Assembly (NCBI RefSeq): GCF_001429505.1
Contig: NZ_LMJW01000022.1
Location: 418,420 to 482,419, forward strand
Reading direction: 5' to 3'
DNA length: 64,000 nt
From: Allobosea sp. Root483D1
GTDB taxonomy: Bacteria; Pseudomonadota; Alphaproteobacteria; Rhizobiales; Beijerinckiaceae
The notes below the pieces were generated by a model. It worked only from the letters and a program-made list of their open reading frames with translations. It ran no database searches and was not told the origin of the DNA. Made by a program: the position numbers and the translations under genes. This document shows positions 26,090-35,417 of this stretch, piece after piece (position 1 is the first letter of the stretch; each line of letters starts with the position of its first letter).

Positions 26090-27184
26090 ATGAGTCTTCA
26101 GCGTCAACTGCTCTTCTGGCTGCTCGCCCTGGCTATCCTCGTGCTTGGGCTGATGCTGTTCAGGGACGTGCTCCTGCCCTTCATCGCGGCGCTGGCGCTG
26201 GCCTATCTGCTCGATCCGCTCGCCGATCGGCTGGAGCGCTGGGGCCTCAGCCGGCTGACGGCGACGATCGCGATCCTCTGCCTGTTCCTGCTCGTCTTCA
26301 TCGTCGGGCTGGTGCTGCTGGCGCCGCTGCTCAGCCAGCAGCTCGCCGGGCTGGTGGCGCGCCTGCCGGCCGATGCCGCCAAGCTGCAGGCGCTGATCAT
26401 GGAGCGCGGCGCCCCGCTGATCGAGCGCTTCGGCGGCGCCAAGCTGGCCGAGGACGCGCAGAGCTCGCTCGGCAATCTCGTCGGCGAGGCGACGAAATGG
26501 GTTGGTGGGCTGCTCGGATCGCTCTGGTCGGGTGGTACCGCGATCATCGGCGTGTTCTCGCTGCTGGTGCTGACCCCCGTGATCGCCTTCTACCTGCTGG
26601 CCGACTGGGATCGCATGGTCGCGACGGTCGACAGCTGGCTGCCGCTCGACCATCGCGAGACGATCCGCGGCCTGCTGCACGAGATGGACGTCGCCATCGC
26701 CGGCTTCCTGCGCGGTCAGGCGCTGGTCTGCCTGCTGCTCGGGACGTTTTACGCGATCGGCCTGTCGTTGGTCGGCGTCAATTTTGGCGCGCTGATCGGC
26801 ATCATCAGCGGCTTCCTGTCCTTCATTCCCTATGTCGGCTCGCTGACCGGGCTCGTGCTCTCGGTCGGTGTCGCGACCGTGCAGTTCTGGCCGGACTGGA
26901 CGATGCCGCTGTTGACGCTCGCCGTCTTCGCCACCGGCCAGTTCATCGAGGGCAACATCCTGCAGCCCAAGCTCGTCGGCGACTCGATCGGCGTGCATCC
27001 GGTCTGGCTGATGTTCGCGCTGCTCGCTTTCGGCTCGCTCTTCGGCTTCGTCGGCCTGCTGCTCGCGGTGCCGCTGGCGGCTGTCATCGGCGTGCTCGCC
27101 CGCTTCGTGCTGCGGCAATACCTCTCCAGCCCCTATTATCGCGGCCGCACCGGCCAGGCGCCTAAGATTCATGCCGAGCCGTGA
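26090..27184 (+). CDS. AI-2E family transporter (PerM/TqsA type)
   Basis: A 364-residue membrane protein with about eight helices. It has the family start LLFWLLALAILVLGLMLFRDVLLPF and the mid-protein GGTAIIGVFSLLVLTPVIAFYLL. GFLSFIPYVGSLTGLVLS and FIEGNILQPKLVGDSIGVHPVW are typical of this family. Members are linked to autoinducer export, Na+/H+ exchange or unknown permease roles. In alphaproteobacteria the gene is often beside hdaA, as here, where it overlaps hdaA by 14 bp. Confidence 0.9.
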   Translation: MSLQRQLLFWLLALAILVLGLMLFRDVLLPFIAALALAYLLDPLADRLERWGLSRLTATIAILCLFLLVFIVGLVLLAPLLSQQLAGLVARLPADAAKLQALIMERGAPLIERFGGAKLAEDAQSSLGNLVGEATKWVGGLLGSLWSGGTAIIGVFSLLVLTPVIAFYLLADWDRMVATVDSWLPLDHRETIRGLLHEMDVAIAGFLRGQALVCLLLGTFYAIGLSLVGVNFGALIGIISGFLSFIPYVGSLTGLVLSVGVATVQFWPDWTMPLLTLAVFATGQFIEGNILQPKLVGDSIGVHPVWLMFALLAFGSLFGFVGLLLAVPLAAVIGVLARFVLRQYLSSPYYRGRTGQAPKIHAEP

Positions 27185-27869
27185 GCCGCCGGTGAAGCCG
27201 CGCCAGCTCGCCTTCGACCTGCCGGTCGACAGCCGGCACGGCGTCGAGGATTTCCTCGTCGGTCCCTCGAACGAACAGGCTTATGGGATGATCGAGAGCT
27301 GGCCGGGCTGGCCGGCGTCCTGGTTGCGCCTGGTCGGGCCGGAAGGGGCGGGCAAGACCCATCTCGCCGCGATCTGGGCGGCGCGCGCCCATGCCTGGAC
27401 GCTGTCCGCGGAAGAGCTCGACGAGGCGAAGGTGCCGCATCTGGCCTCCGGCGGCGCGCTGGTGATCGAAGATTGCGATCGCGCTCCGCTCGACGAGCCG
27501 GCCCTGTTCCATCTGCTCAACGCCACCAAGGCGCGCGGCGGCACCGTCCTGCTGACGGCGCGGACCGAGCCGGGGCATTGGGGGCTTAAGGTGCCGGATC
27601 TGCTGTCGCGCCTGCGGCTGGCGCCGCAAGCCGAGATCGCGCCGCCGGACGACGCGCTGTTGCGTGCCCTGCTGGTCAAGCTCTTCGTCGACCGTCAGCT
27701 CATCGTCGACACCGGCACGATCGAGGCGCTGGCGCTCAGGATGGAGCGTTCCTTCGCGGCGGCGCGCGACCTCGTCGACGCGCTCGACAAACTCTCGCTC
27801 GAGCGTGGCCGGCGCGTCACCCGCGCCATGGCCACCGAGGTGGTCGCCTCGCTCTTCCCCGAGGAATAA
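27171..27869 (+). CDS. hdaA: DnaA regulatory inactivator homologue HdaA
   Basis: A 232-residue AAA+ protein like the DnaA ATPase domain. With the DNA-loaded clamp it promotes DnaA-ATP hydrolysis and so limits re-initiation. A clamp-binding peptide is seen near the start (RQLAFDLPVD), followed by Walker A GPEGAGKTHLA and Walker B ALVIEDCDR. There is no DnaA domain IV, as expected. The start overlaps the AI-2E gene by 14 bp. An in-frame GTG at 27192 is an alternative and would still keep the clamp motif. Confidence 0.88.
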   Translation: MPSREPPVKPRQLAFDLPVDSRHGVEDFLVGPSNEQAYGMIESWPGWPASWLRLVGPEGAGKTHLAAIWAARAHAWTLSAEELDEAKVPHLASGGALVIEDCDRAPLDEPALFHLLNATKARGGTVLLTARTEPGHWGLKVPDLLSRLRLAPQAEIAPPDDALLRALLVKLFVDRQLIVDTGTIEALALRMERSFAAARDLVDALDKLSLERGRRVTRAMATEVVASLFPEE

Positions 27870-27873
27870 GCGC

Positions 27874-29136
27874 TCAGGCCTTCGCCGTAGCCGCCGCCCC
27901 GGTCAGGCGGGCATGGACGGTCTCGATCAGGAGGTCGTGCGCCCGCGCCGCGATCGCGTCGAGCGACGGCGTCTTGACGAACATGGCGGCAGCCTTTTCG
28001 GCCAGCTCCTCGCGGCTCGGCAGGGTCGGCATGTGCCACTGCGCAATCGCGTCCTGCGCCTGCGCCTGCATCGCATGCAGTTGCTCGCTGGCCCGCGCCT
28101 GGAGGGCGGCGAGCGCCTCGCGGAACTCGGGCAGCGTCAGCGTCGGTAGGTGCAGCTCGGGCAGGCCGGGCACGTTGGCATAAGCGTCGCGCACGGATTG
28201 GACGATGCGCTCCACCGGGACGGAGGCGGCGAGCCGCTCGGCCGAGCGCTCGATCACGCGCGGCGGCAGCGCCTGCGAGCGCTCGACCACCGCCTGCGGC
28301 GGCGCCTTCAGATCCCAGGTCAGGCGCAGCTTCGACAGGCCGAGGATCAGGTAATAGGTCGGATCCCACTGCCACCAGCGAAAACCCTGGCGGACGCTGT
28401 ACTGATAGGCGTGGTGGTTGTTGTGCCAGCCTTCGCCCATGGTGATGATCGCCAGCCACCAGTTGTTCCGGCTCTCGTCGCCGGTGACATAGTCCTTGTC
28501 GCCATGCACATGCGCCAGCGAGTTGATGCAGAAGGTGCCGTGGTAGACCGCGACCGTCGACCAGAAGAAGCCGACGAACAGCCCGCTCCAGCCATCGATG
28601 GCAAAGCAGATCAGTGCGAGCGCGAAGGCCGGCAGCAATTCGAACCGGTGCAGGAAGGTGAGCTCGGGGAAACGCGTCAGGTCGGTGACGGTCGAGGTGT
28701 CGCAGCGATCGTGGCCGTTGCTGAAGATCCAGCCGACATGGGAGTAGAAGAACGAGGTCAGCACCGGTGAGTGCACGTCGTGCTCGGTGTCGGAGAAGCG
28801 GTGGTGGTGCCGGTGCTTCGAGGCCCACCAGATCACGCTCTTCTGCGCCGTCGACTGGGCGAGGAGGGCGAGCAGGAACTGGCCGGCTCGGCTGGTCTTG
28901 TAGGTCCGGTGCGAGAAGTAGCGGTGGTAGCCGCCGGTCACCGCGAACATGCGCAGCCAGTACAGTCCGAAGGCGAGCCAGAGCGAGGTTGCGCTGACGC
29001 CGCTCCAGAGCGCACCGAAGCAGGCCAGATGCGCCAGCACGAAGGGAATGGCCGAGGGGTAGACGATATCGCCGTGGTCGTCGGCGTGCTGGTTCTGCGC
29101 TGACAAGTTCGCTCTCTGGACTAGGTCTGAAGGCAT
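27874..29136 (-). CDS. Acyl-CoA/fatty-acid desaturase, membrane di-iron type
   Basis: A 420-residue delta-9-type desaturase. The three His boxes are present: HRYFSH, HRHHH (in KHRHHHRFSDTEHDVHS), and HNNHH in the late GEGWHNNHHAYQYSVRQG. About four membrane helices frame them. It is longer than many bacterial members: roughly the last 110 residues form a charged, helix-rich tail (QARASEQLHAMQAQAQDAIA) with no recognised domain. It is convergent with hdaA, 4 bp apart, and divergent from ppk. Likely role: unsaturated membrane lipids. Confidence 0.9.
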   Translation of the reverse strand: MPSDLVQRANLSAQNQHADDHGDIVYPSAIPFVLAHLACFGALWSGVSATSLWLAFGLYWLRMFAVTGGYHRYFSHRTYKTSRAGQFLLALLAQSTAQKSVIWWASKHRHHHRFSDTEHDVHSPVLTSFFYSHVGWIFSNGHDRCDTSTVTDLTRFPELTFLHRFELLPAFALALICFAIDGWSGLFVGFFWSTVAVYHGTFCINSLAHVHGDKDYVTGDESRNNWWLAIITMGEGWHNNHHAYQYSVRQGFRWWQWDPTYYLILGLSKLRLTWDLKAPPQAVVERSQALPPRVIERSAERLAASVPVERIVQSVRDAYANVPGLPELHLPTLTLPEFREALAALQARASEQLHAMQAQAQDAIAQWHMPTLPSREELAEKAAAMFVKTPSLDAIAARAHDLLIETVHARLTGAAATAKA

Positions 29137-29221
29137 GCGGGATTCACATGCCGACCAAACAGCAGGGGCAGGGCGGGTGCAAGCGCCATGTGCGTTGATG
29201 AAATGTGACGTTTGGCCTCGC

Positions 29222-29239
29222 CTGTCATCGAACCGTCAC
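29222..29239 (+). promoter_or_regulatory. PHO-box-like site upstream of ppk
   Basis: CTGTCAT-CGAA-CCGTCAC matches the PhoB consensus CTGTCAT-N4-CTGTCAT at 12 of 14 positions, with a perfect first half. It lies 114 bp upstream of the chosen ppk start. Polyphosphate kinase genes are known Pho-regulon members in other proteobacteria, which supports the assignment. Confidence 0.55.
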
Positions 29240-29352
29240 GCTACGGTGGCTTCAAGGCGGGAGCGGCCGCAGCGGCTGCAAGCAAAACGACACACAGCAC
29301 AGCTACAGGACCGGCAGTGGCACGAGCGGCGTCGACAGCGAGAGCGAAGCGA

Positions 29353-31569
29353 ATGACCCAAGATGTGGCGGAAGCGCCGGTCCTGAAGGCTGTGGCCTCG
29401 GTGGCGACCGATACGGTTCTTCATCTGGACGAGGAGCTGCGGCAGTCGCCGAAGCGCTTCATGAACCGGGAGCTGTCCTGGTTGCAGTTCAACCGGCGGG
29501 TGATGGAGGAGGCCTCCAACCGCAACCATCCGCTGCTCGAGCAGCTGCGCTTCCTGTCGATCTCGGCGAACAATCTCGACGAGTTCTTCATGGTCCGCGT
29601 CTCCGGCCTGCGCGAGCAGCTCAAGGCCGGCGTGGTGACGCCGAGCCAGGATGGCTTGAGCCCGGCCGAGCAGCTCACGGCGCTAGGCGAGGCGGTCTCG
29701 GCACTGACCAGCGACCAGCAGACCCGCTGGATCGAACTCAAGCACGATCTCGAGGCGAACCGGATCATGCTGCTGCGGCCGGCCGATATCGGCGCACAGG
29801 ACCGCATCTGGCTGGAAGATCGCTTCCTGCACTATGTCTTCCCGGTGCTGACGCCGCTGGCGATCGACCCGGCCCACCCGTTCCCCTTCATTCCCAATCT
29901 CGGCTTCACCATCGCGCTGGCGCTGGAGCGCATCAGCGACGGGCGTGCGCTCGACGCGCTGATCCGCGTCCCCGGCAAGGTCGAGCGCTTTATCGAACTG
30001 CCCGATCTCGCCCGCGAAGGCGTCCAGCGCTTCATCATGCTGGAGGATCTGGTTGCGCTCTTCATCGGCAAGCTCTTCCCCGGCTACGAGGTCAAGGGCA
30101 CCGGCTCCTTCCGCATCATCCGCGACTCCGATCTCGACATCGAGGAGGAGGCAGAGGACCTGGTCCGCGTCTTCGAGACCATGCTGAAGCAGCGCCGTCG
30201 CGGCGTCGTCATCCGGCTCGAGCTCCACTCCGACACGCCGGAGCATCTGCGCAAGCTGATCATCCGCGAACTCAAGGTCGATCCCGACGAGATCGTCGTC
30301 GTCGAGGGCATGATCGGCCTGAACGAGCTCTCCCAGCTCGTCGGCGTCGACCGGCCTGATCTCAAGTTCAAGCCCTACAATGCCCGCTTTCCCGAGCGCA
30401 TCCGCGAGCATGGTGGCGACTGCTTCGCCGCCATCCGCCAGAAGGACCTGATCGTCCACCACCCCTATGAGAGCTTCGACGTCGTCGTGCAGTTCCTGCA
30501 GCAGGCGGCGCGCGACCCCAACGTGGTCGCGATCAAGCAGACGCTCTACCGCACCTCATCGAACTCGCCGATCGTCCAGGCGCTGGCGGAAGCGGCCGAG
30601 GCCGGCAAGTCGGTCACCGCGCTGGTCGAGCTCAAGGCGCGCTTCGACGAAGAGGCGAACATCCGCTGGGCCAAGGATCTGGAGCGCGCCGGCGTTCAGG
30701 TCGTCTACGGCTTCATCGAGCTCAAGACCCATGCCAAGCTCTCGATGGTGGTGCGCCGCGAGGCCGGCCAGTTTGCGACCTATTGCCATATCGCGACCGG
30801 CAACTACCATCCGATCACGGCGCGCATCTATACCGACGTCTCCTTCTTCACCGCCGATCCGGTGATGGCGCAGGATGTCGCCCGCATCTTCAACTTCATC
30901 ACCGGCTATGCCGAGCCGGCCGAGCTCGAGCGCATGGCCGTCTCCCCGGTCAACCTGAAGCAGCGCCTGCTCGACGACATCGCCGAGGAGGTCGCGCATG
31001 CGAAGGCGGGCCGCAAGGGCGCGATCTGGGGCAAGTGTAATTCGCTGGTCGATCCCGAGATCATCGATGCGCTCTATGACGCCAGTCAGGCCGGCGTGCA
31101 GATCGATTTCGTCGTGCGCGGCATCTGCTGCCTCAGGCCGGGCGTGCCGGGCCTCTCCGATAATATCCGCGTCAAGTCGATCGTCGGGCGTTTCCTCGAG
31201 CATACCCGGGTCTATGCCTTCGGCGCCGGCCATGGCATGCCCTCGGCCAAGGCCAAGCTCTACATCTCCTCCGCCGATCTGATGCCACGCAATCTCGACC
31301 GCCGCGTCGAGGCCCTGACGCCGATCCTGAACGCGACTGTCCACCAGCAAATGCTCGAACAGATCATGCTGGCGAACTTTCTCGACAACGAACAGAGCTG
31401 GACCATCTTGCCCGATGGCGGCTCGCGACGCATTGTCCCGCCGTCGGCCGAAGAGTCGTTCAACGCCCACAAGTATTTCATGACGAACCCGAGCCTGTCT
31501 GGTCGTGGAAAATCTCTCTCGAGTTCGAGCCCGCGCAGCCTCTCCCGCCGCGCCAGCAAGAAGGCCTGA
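29353..31569 (+). CDS. ppk: Polyphosphate kinase 1
   Basis: A 738-residue PPK1, which reversibly makes polyphosphate from ATP. It has the N-terminal domain ([16 protein letters not shown] ... [14 protein letters not shown]) and the catalytic PLD-like halves. [20 protein letters not shown] carries the phosphorylated His, and [18 protein letters not shown] the second-half motif. ATG 29353 gives family-typical length. The frame stays open 47 codons upstream (ATG 29212) with an Ala/Thr-rich stretch, judged leader DNA because it spans the PHO box. ppx starts inside its last 65 bp. Confidence 0.93.
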   Translation: MTQDVAEAPVLKAVASVATDTVLHLDEELRQSPKRFMNRELSWLQFNRRVMEEASNRNHPLLEQLRFLSISANNLDEFFMVRVSGLREQLKAGVVTPSQDGLSPAEQLTALGEAVSALTSDQQTRWIELKHDLEANRIMLLRPADIGAQDRIWLEDRFLHYVFPVLTPLAIDPAHPFPFIPNLGFTIALALERISDGRALDALIRVPGKVERFIELPDLAREGVQRFIMLEDLVALFIGKLFPGYEVKGTGSFRIIRDSDLDIEEEAEDLVRVFETMLKQRRRGVVIRLELHSDTPEHLRKLIIRELKVDPDEIVVVEGMIGLNELSQLVGVDRPDLKFKPYNARFPERIREHGGDCFAAIRQKDLIVHHPYESFDVVVQFLQQAARDPNVVAIKQTLYRTSSNSPIVQALAEAAEAGKSVTALVELKARFDEEANIRWAKDLERAGVQVVYGFIELKTHAKLSMVVRREAGQFATYCHIATGNYHPITARIYTDVSFFTADPVMAQDVARIFNFITGYAEPAELERMAVSPVNLKQRLLDDIAEEVAHAKAGRKGAIWGKCNSLVDPEIIDALYDASQAGVQIDFVVRGICCLRPGVPGLSDNIRVKSIVGRFLEHTRVYAFGAGHGMPSAKAKLYISSADLMPRNLDRRVEALTPILNATVHQQMLEQIMLANFLDNEQSWTILPDGGSRRIVPPSAEESFNAHKYFMTNPSLSGRGKSLSSSSPRSLSRRASKKA

Positions 31570-33067
31570 GCCGGCGCCGGGCCGGCTGAGCTTCGGCGAC
31601 TCCGTCGCGATCATCGACATCGGCTCGAACTCGGTCCGTCTCGTCGTCTATGAGAACCTGTCGCGGGCTCCCGCGCAGGTCTTCAACGAGAAGGAGATGG
31701 CGGGCCTCGGCCGGCAGGTCGCCTCGACCGGCATGCTGGCGGCTGACGCGATCGGCAAGGCGCTCTCGGCGCTGGTGCGCTTCCGCATCCTCTGCGAGGC
31801 GATGCATGTCGGTGAGCTCAGGGTCATCGCCACGGCGGCGGCCCGCTATGCTTCGAACGGTCCCGATTTCATCGCAAGCGCCGAAGCGGCGGTCGGCCAG
31901 GCGATCGAGCTGATCTCGGGCGACCGCGAGGCGTATCTCTCGGCGCTTGGCGTGATCTCCGGCTTCGACCAGCCGCATGGCGTCGTCGGCGACCTCGGCG
32001 GCGGCTCGCTCGAGCTCATCTCGGTGGATGGCGACCAGGTCGGGGAGGGGATCAGCCTGCCGCTCGGCGGACTCGCGCTGATCGACCGCTCCGGGAACTC
32101 GATGAAGACGGCCGAGAAGATCGTCCGCGACGACCTCGACCATCACCCGCAGCTCGCCGCCATGCGCGGGCGCGACTTCTACGCCGTCGGCGGCACCTGG
32201 CGCGCGCTGGCGACACTGCATCAGCGCCAGTCGGGCTATCCGCTCAACGTTATGCACGGCTATATCGTGCCGGCCCGCGAGGCGAGCGACTTCGTTCGCC
32301 TGGTCGAGCGCGCCGACGCCTCGATGCTCGAAGCGATCGAGGCGGTCTCCTCCGCCCGGCGCCCGCTGCTCGCCTATGGCGCGCTGGTGCTCGACCAGAT
32401 CATCAAGCGCGGCCGGCCGCGCAATGTCGTGATCTCAGCCAATGGCGTGCGCGAAGGCCTGCTGCACGAGCAGCTCGACAAGGGCGAGCGCTCGGCCGAT
32501 GCGCTGCTGCGCGGTGCCGAGGACTATAACCAACTGCGTGCCCGCGATCCGCGCCACGCCGCCGATCTGATCGCGTGGATCGAGCGGCTCGTCGCTGGGG
32601 CCTATCCGCACGACGATCCGGCGCTGCAGCGGCTGCAGCTCGCCGCCTGCCTGCTCTCCGATATCGGCTGGCGCGCCCATCCCGACTATCGCGGCGAGCA
32701 GACGCTCAACGTCATCGCCCACGCCTCGTTCAGCGGGGTCGATCATCCCGGCCGCGCCTTTCTCGCGCTGACGGCGTTCTATCGCTATGCGGGCTTGAAG
32801 GCATCGGCGCCAGCAGCCGAGAACTTGCGACGGCTGTTGACGACGCGCCTGCTCGAGCGCATCCAGATTCTCGCCGCGGCCTTCCGGGTCGCCTATCTGA
32901 TCTCGGCCGGCATGCCGGGCATCCTGTCGCGGGCCCCGCTTGCCTGCGTCGACAGCCGCCTCGTCCTGCGCCTGCCGGATGATCTGAGGTCGCTGGCGAG
33001 CGAGCGCGTCACGGGGCGGCTGAAGCAGCTCGCCAAGCTGCTTGGGCGCGAGATCGACATCCGCTGA
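31505..33067 (+). CDS. ppx: Exopolyphosphatase (Ppx/GppA family)
   Basis: A 520-residue ASKHA-fold phosphatase that removes terminal phosphates from polyphosphate, or pppGpp in GppA-like members. Motifs are [17 protein letters not shown] (phosphate-1) and [18 protein letters not shown] (phosphate-2). A long C-terminal helical/HD-like part contains [20 protein letters not shown] 31505 lies inside ppk, with a 65-bp overlap, so production is probably coupled to ppk. The first 30 residues are Ala/Pro/Arg-rich and may not be structured. Confidence 0.92.
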   Translation: MENLSRVRARAASPAAPARRPEPAPGRLSFGDSVAIIDIGSNSVRLVVYENLSRAPAQVFNEKEMAGLGRQVASTGMLAADAIGKALSALVRFRILCEAMHVGELRVIATAAARYASNGPDFIASAEAAVGQAIELISGDREAYLSALGVISGFDQPHGVVGDLGGGSLELISVDGDQVGEGISLPLGGLALIDRSGNSMKTAEKIVRDDLDHHPQLAAMRGRDFYAVGGTWRALATLHQRQSGYPLNVMHGYIVPAREASDFVRLVERADASMLEAIEAVSSARRPLLAYGALVLDQIIKRGRPRNVVISANGVREGLLHEQLDKGERSADALLRGAEDYNQLRARDPRHAADLIAWIERLVAGAYPHDDPALQRLQLAACLLSDIGWRAHPDYRGEQTLNVIAHASFSGVDHPGRAFLALTAFYRYAGLKASAPAAENLRRLLTTRLLERIQILAAAFRVAYLISAGMPGILSRAPLACVDSRLVLRLPDDLRSLASERVTGRLKQLAKLLGREIDIR

Positions 33068-33116
33068 GCGGAAAGCCCTGATCTAAGGCATGCGCTGATT
33101 TCCCACGGACCACCCT

Positions 33117-33231
33117 CGTCATCCTGGCGAGCGAAGCTCGACCTGGAATCCATGGTAGAGATCCGGAGCCCCTACGATGGATCCCGGAGCTGCGCCGCTA
33201 CGAGGCTTGTCCAGGATGACGGCGGGGGTCC
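33117..33231. repeat. Intergenic palindromic repeat, second family
   Basis: This 115-bp element begins CGTCATCCTGGCGAGCGAAG and ends GGCTTGTCCAGGATGACGG, with complementary ends (CGTCATCCTGG / CCAGGATGACG, 11 bp). Inside, ATCCATGGTAGAGATCCGG and CTACGATGGATCCCGGAGC form a second arm pair. It differs from the repeats at 15898 and 23552 in sequence but shares the CGTCAT...ATGACG ends. It sits between the ppx and DUF4239 stop codons. Confidence 0.65.
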
Positions 33232-33249
33232 GGGTAAGATCGGCGGGAT

Positions 33250-34062
33250 CTAGCGCGTCACCAACCCCTGAAACGCGGTCGGCTGGATCGATATCCGGCC
33301 GATGAACGGTCGGTCATGCGCCAGGATGACGAAATAGGCGGCCGAGACCACCAGCACATAGAGATGCGCGGCCACGATCTGCATGCGGAAGGCATGGCTG
33401 TTGCAGATGATGATCGAGAGCATGGTCGCCGTCGAGATCAGCCACATGGCGCACCATTGCGCCCAGGTGATGCCGGCTATCGAGGCTGCGAGCCTTGCGA
33501 GGCGCGCGTGGCGGATTTCGAGAAGCTGGTTGAGCAGCGGCGCATAGGCCACCACCGCATTCTGCCGGGAGACCAGCTGGATCGCGCCGAGCAGATGTTT
33601 TTCCGATCGGTCGAAGATCGCATCGTTCAGGGGGGTGCTTTTGGCCATCGCTGGCCAATCGACCGCGATGACCTCGCGCAGATATTCCTGCAGCCCCGCG
33701 GTCAGCTCGGATCGCGTCTCTTCCGGTAACACCACCGATAGCGTCAGCGCGGTCTCCACCGCATCCGCTTCGCGCTGGACCGCAGTCCGCGCAGAAACGG
33801 CATCGTTCCAGATGCCGGCGGCGGAGAAGGCGACGATCAGCGCAAACAGGCCCCCGCAGGTGTTGATGATGGAATCGCGGATCGGCAGCGGCTCGCGCAG
33901 CCGGTAGCCAAGGTGCGGGATGGCGAAGCGGACGAGGCCGATCAGAATCCAGCAGGCCGCGACGCTCAGCGCCAGGACGGCGAGGAACATCGCCGGCAGC
34001 GGCAGTTGATGGAACAGGATGAACACGTCGCCCCCAGGAAGCTGCCAGCCATCTGCCGGCAC
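33250..34062 (-). CDS. DUF4239 (bestrophin-like) membrane protein
   Basis: A 270-residue integral membrane protein with two N-terminal helices, a soluble helical middle and two C-terminal helices. The stretch INTCGGLFALIVAFSAAGIW, followed by RTAVQREADAVETALTLS, is the DUF4239 signature. The family is distantly bestrophin-like; an ion-channel role is inferred only. The frame opens with GTG 34062. GTG 34026, with GGGGG upstream, is a possible later start just before the first helix. Confidence 0.8.
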   Translation of the reverse strand: MPADGWQLPGGDVFILFHQLPLPAMFLAVLALSVAACWILIGLVRFAIPHLGYRLREPLPIRDSIINTCGGLFALIVAFSAAGIWNDAVSARTAVQREADAVETALTLSVVLPEETRSELTAGLQEYLREVIAVDWPAMAKSTPLNDAIFDRSEKHLLGAIQLVSRQNAVVAYAPLLNQLLEIRHARLARLAASIAGITWAQWCAMWLISTATMLSIIICNSHAFRMQIVAAHLYVLVVSAAYFVILAHDRPFIGRISIQPTAFQGLVTR

Positions 34063-34142
34063 TCAAACGATGGCAGCAGACCTCAGCTCGGTCCCGGCGG
34101 ACAAGTCCATTCTTCCGAAAGCCGAGGACAACCGTCCCAGCT

Positions 34143-35282
34143 CTAGCCGACCGTGACCCGTCCGCGCACGATCCTGAGCGAGAGCGAGCCGTTCTTCAGT
34201 GCCAGAGCCTTCTCGCCGAAGATCTCGCGGCGCCAGCCGTGCAGCGCCGGAACGTCGGCCTCGTCATTGCCGGCGATCTCCTCGAGATCGTCGCTGGAGG
34301 CGATGATCTTCGGCGCGACGCGCTCGGTATCGGCGGTCGCCTTGAGCAAGACCTTGAGCAGGTCGAGCACGGCGCCGTTGCCCTGGCGGCCGCGCTCGCG
34401 CTCGAGCCGGGGCAGGCTGTGCGGATCGAGTGCCAGGGCGCGTTCGACCGCTGCCAGGACCTCGCCGCCGGCGCGCGAGCGCTCGAAGCCGTTCGGCACC
34501 GAGCGCAGCTCGCCGAGTGCCTCGGCCGAGCGTGGGGCGCGCTGGACGATATCCATGAGCGCATCGTCCTTGAGCACGCGCTGGCGCGGCACGTCGCGAT
34601 GCTGCGCCTCGCGTTCGCGCCAGGCGGCGAGCTCCATCAGAACCGCCAGCTCCTTCGGCTTGCGCAGGCGGCCCTTGAGCCGCTGCCAGGCGTTCTCGGG
34701 CTTGACCTCGTAGGTGCCGGGCGAGTTCAGCACCGCCATCTCCTCGGCGACCCAGCTTTCGCGACCGCTCGCCGCGAGATCGGCCTGCAGCGCGAGGTAG
34801 ATGTCGCGCAGATGCGTCACGTCCGATTCGGCATAGACCAGCTGCGCCTCGCTGAGCGGCCGGCGCGACCAGTCGGTGAAGCGCGAGGACTTGTCGACCC
34901 GCGCCTTGGCGAGGTCGTTGACGAGCTGTTCATAGCCGACCGAGTCGCCATAGCCGCAGACCATGGCTGCGACCTGCGTATCGAACAGCGGCGTCGGCAG
35001 CACCCGGCCGAGCATCCAGACGATTTCGAGGTCCTGCCGGGCGGCATGGAAGACCTTGACCACGTTCTGGTCGGTCATCAGCGCCATCAAAGGCGCAAGA
35101 TCGAGGCCCTCAGCCAGCGGGTCGACCATCACGGCCTCGTCCGGCGAGGCCATCTGGACCAGGCAGAGCTTCGGGTAATAGGTCGTCTCGCGCAGAAACT
35201 CCGTGTCGACGGTGACGAACGGATGCAGGGCGAGGCGGGAGCAGGCGGAGGCGAGCTCTTCGGTCGTGGAGATAAGCTTCAT
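34143..35282 (-). CDS. rnd: Ribonuclease D
   Basis: A 379-residue 3'-5' exoribonuclease of the DEDD group, acting in tRNA 3'-end trimming. Exo motifs: Asp/Glu in [19 protein letters not shown], Asp in [13 protein letters not shown], and Tyr/Asp in [17 protein letters not shown] regions follow ([20 protein letters not shown]). Length is normal. It is divergent from aspS, the usual alphaproteobacterial arrangement. Confidence 0.94.
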   Translation of the reverse strand: MKLISTTEELASACSRLALHPFVTVDTEFLRETTYYPKLCLVQMASPDEAVMVDPLAEGLDLAPLMALMTDQNVVKVFHAARQDLEIVWMLGRVLPTPLFDTQVAAMVCGYGDSVGYEQLVNDLAKARVDKSSRFTDWSRRPLSEAQLVYAESDVTHLRDIYLALQADLAASGRESWVAEEMAVLNSPGTYEVKPENAWQRLKGRLRKPKELAVLMELAAWREREAQHRDVPRQRVLKDDALMDIVQRAPRSAEALGELRSVPNGFERSRAGGEVLAAVERALALDPHSLPRLERERGRQGNGAVLDLLKVLLKATADTERVAPKIIASSDDLEEIAGNDEADVPALHGWRREIFGEKALALKNGSLSLRIVRGRVTVG

Positions 35283-35417
35283 GGCCGGCGCTCATAGCAG
35301 ATCAATGCGCGCCATGTCGCGGGCGTTCTTGACAAGCAAGCCGCACGCGTGTGGTTACGGCGCCAAATCGCTTGCGTGCCTGCCATCGGCCGCATGGACG
35401 CCCGGAAAGCTGAACCC

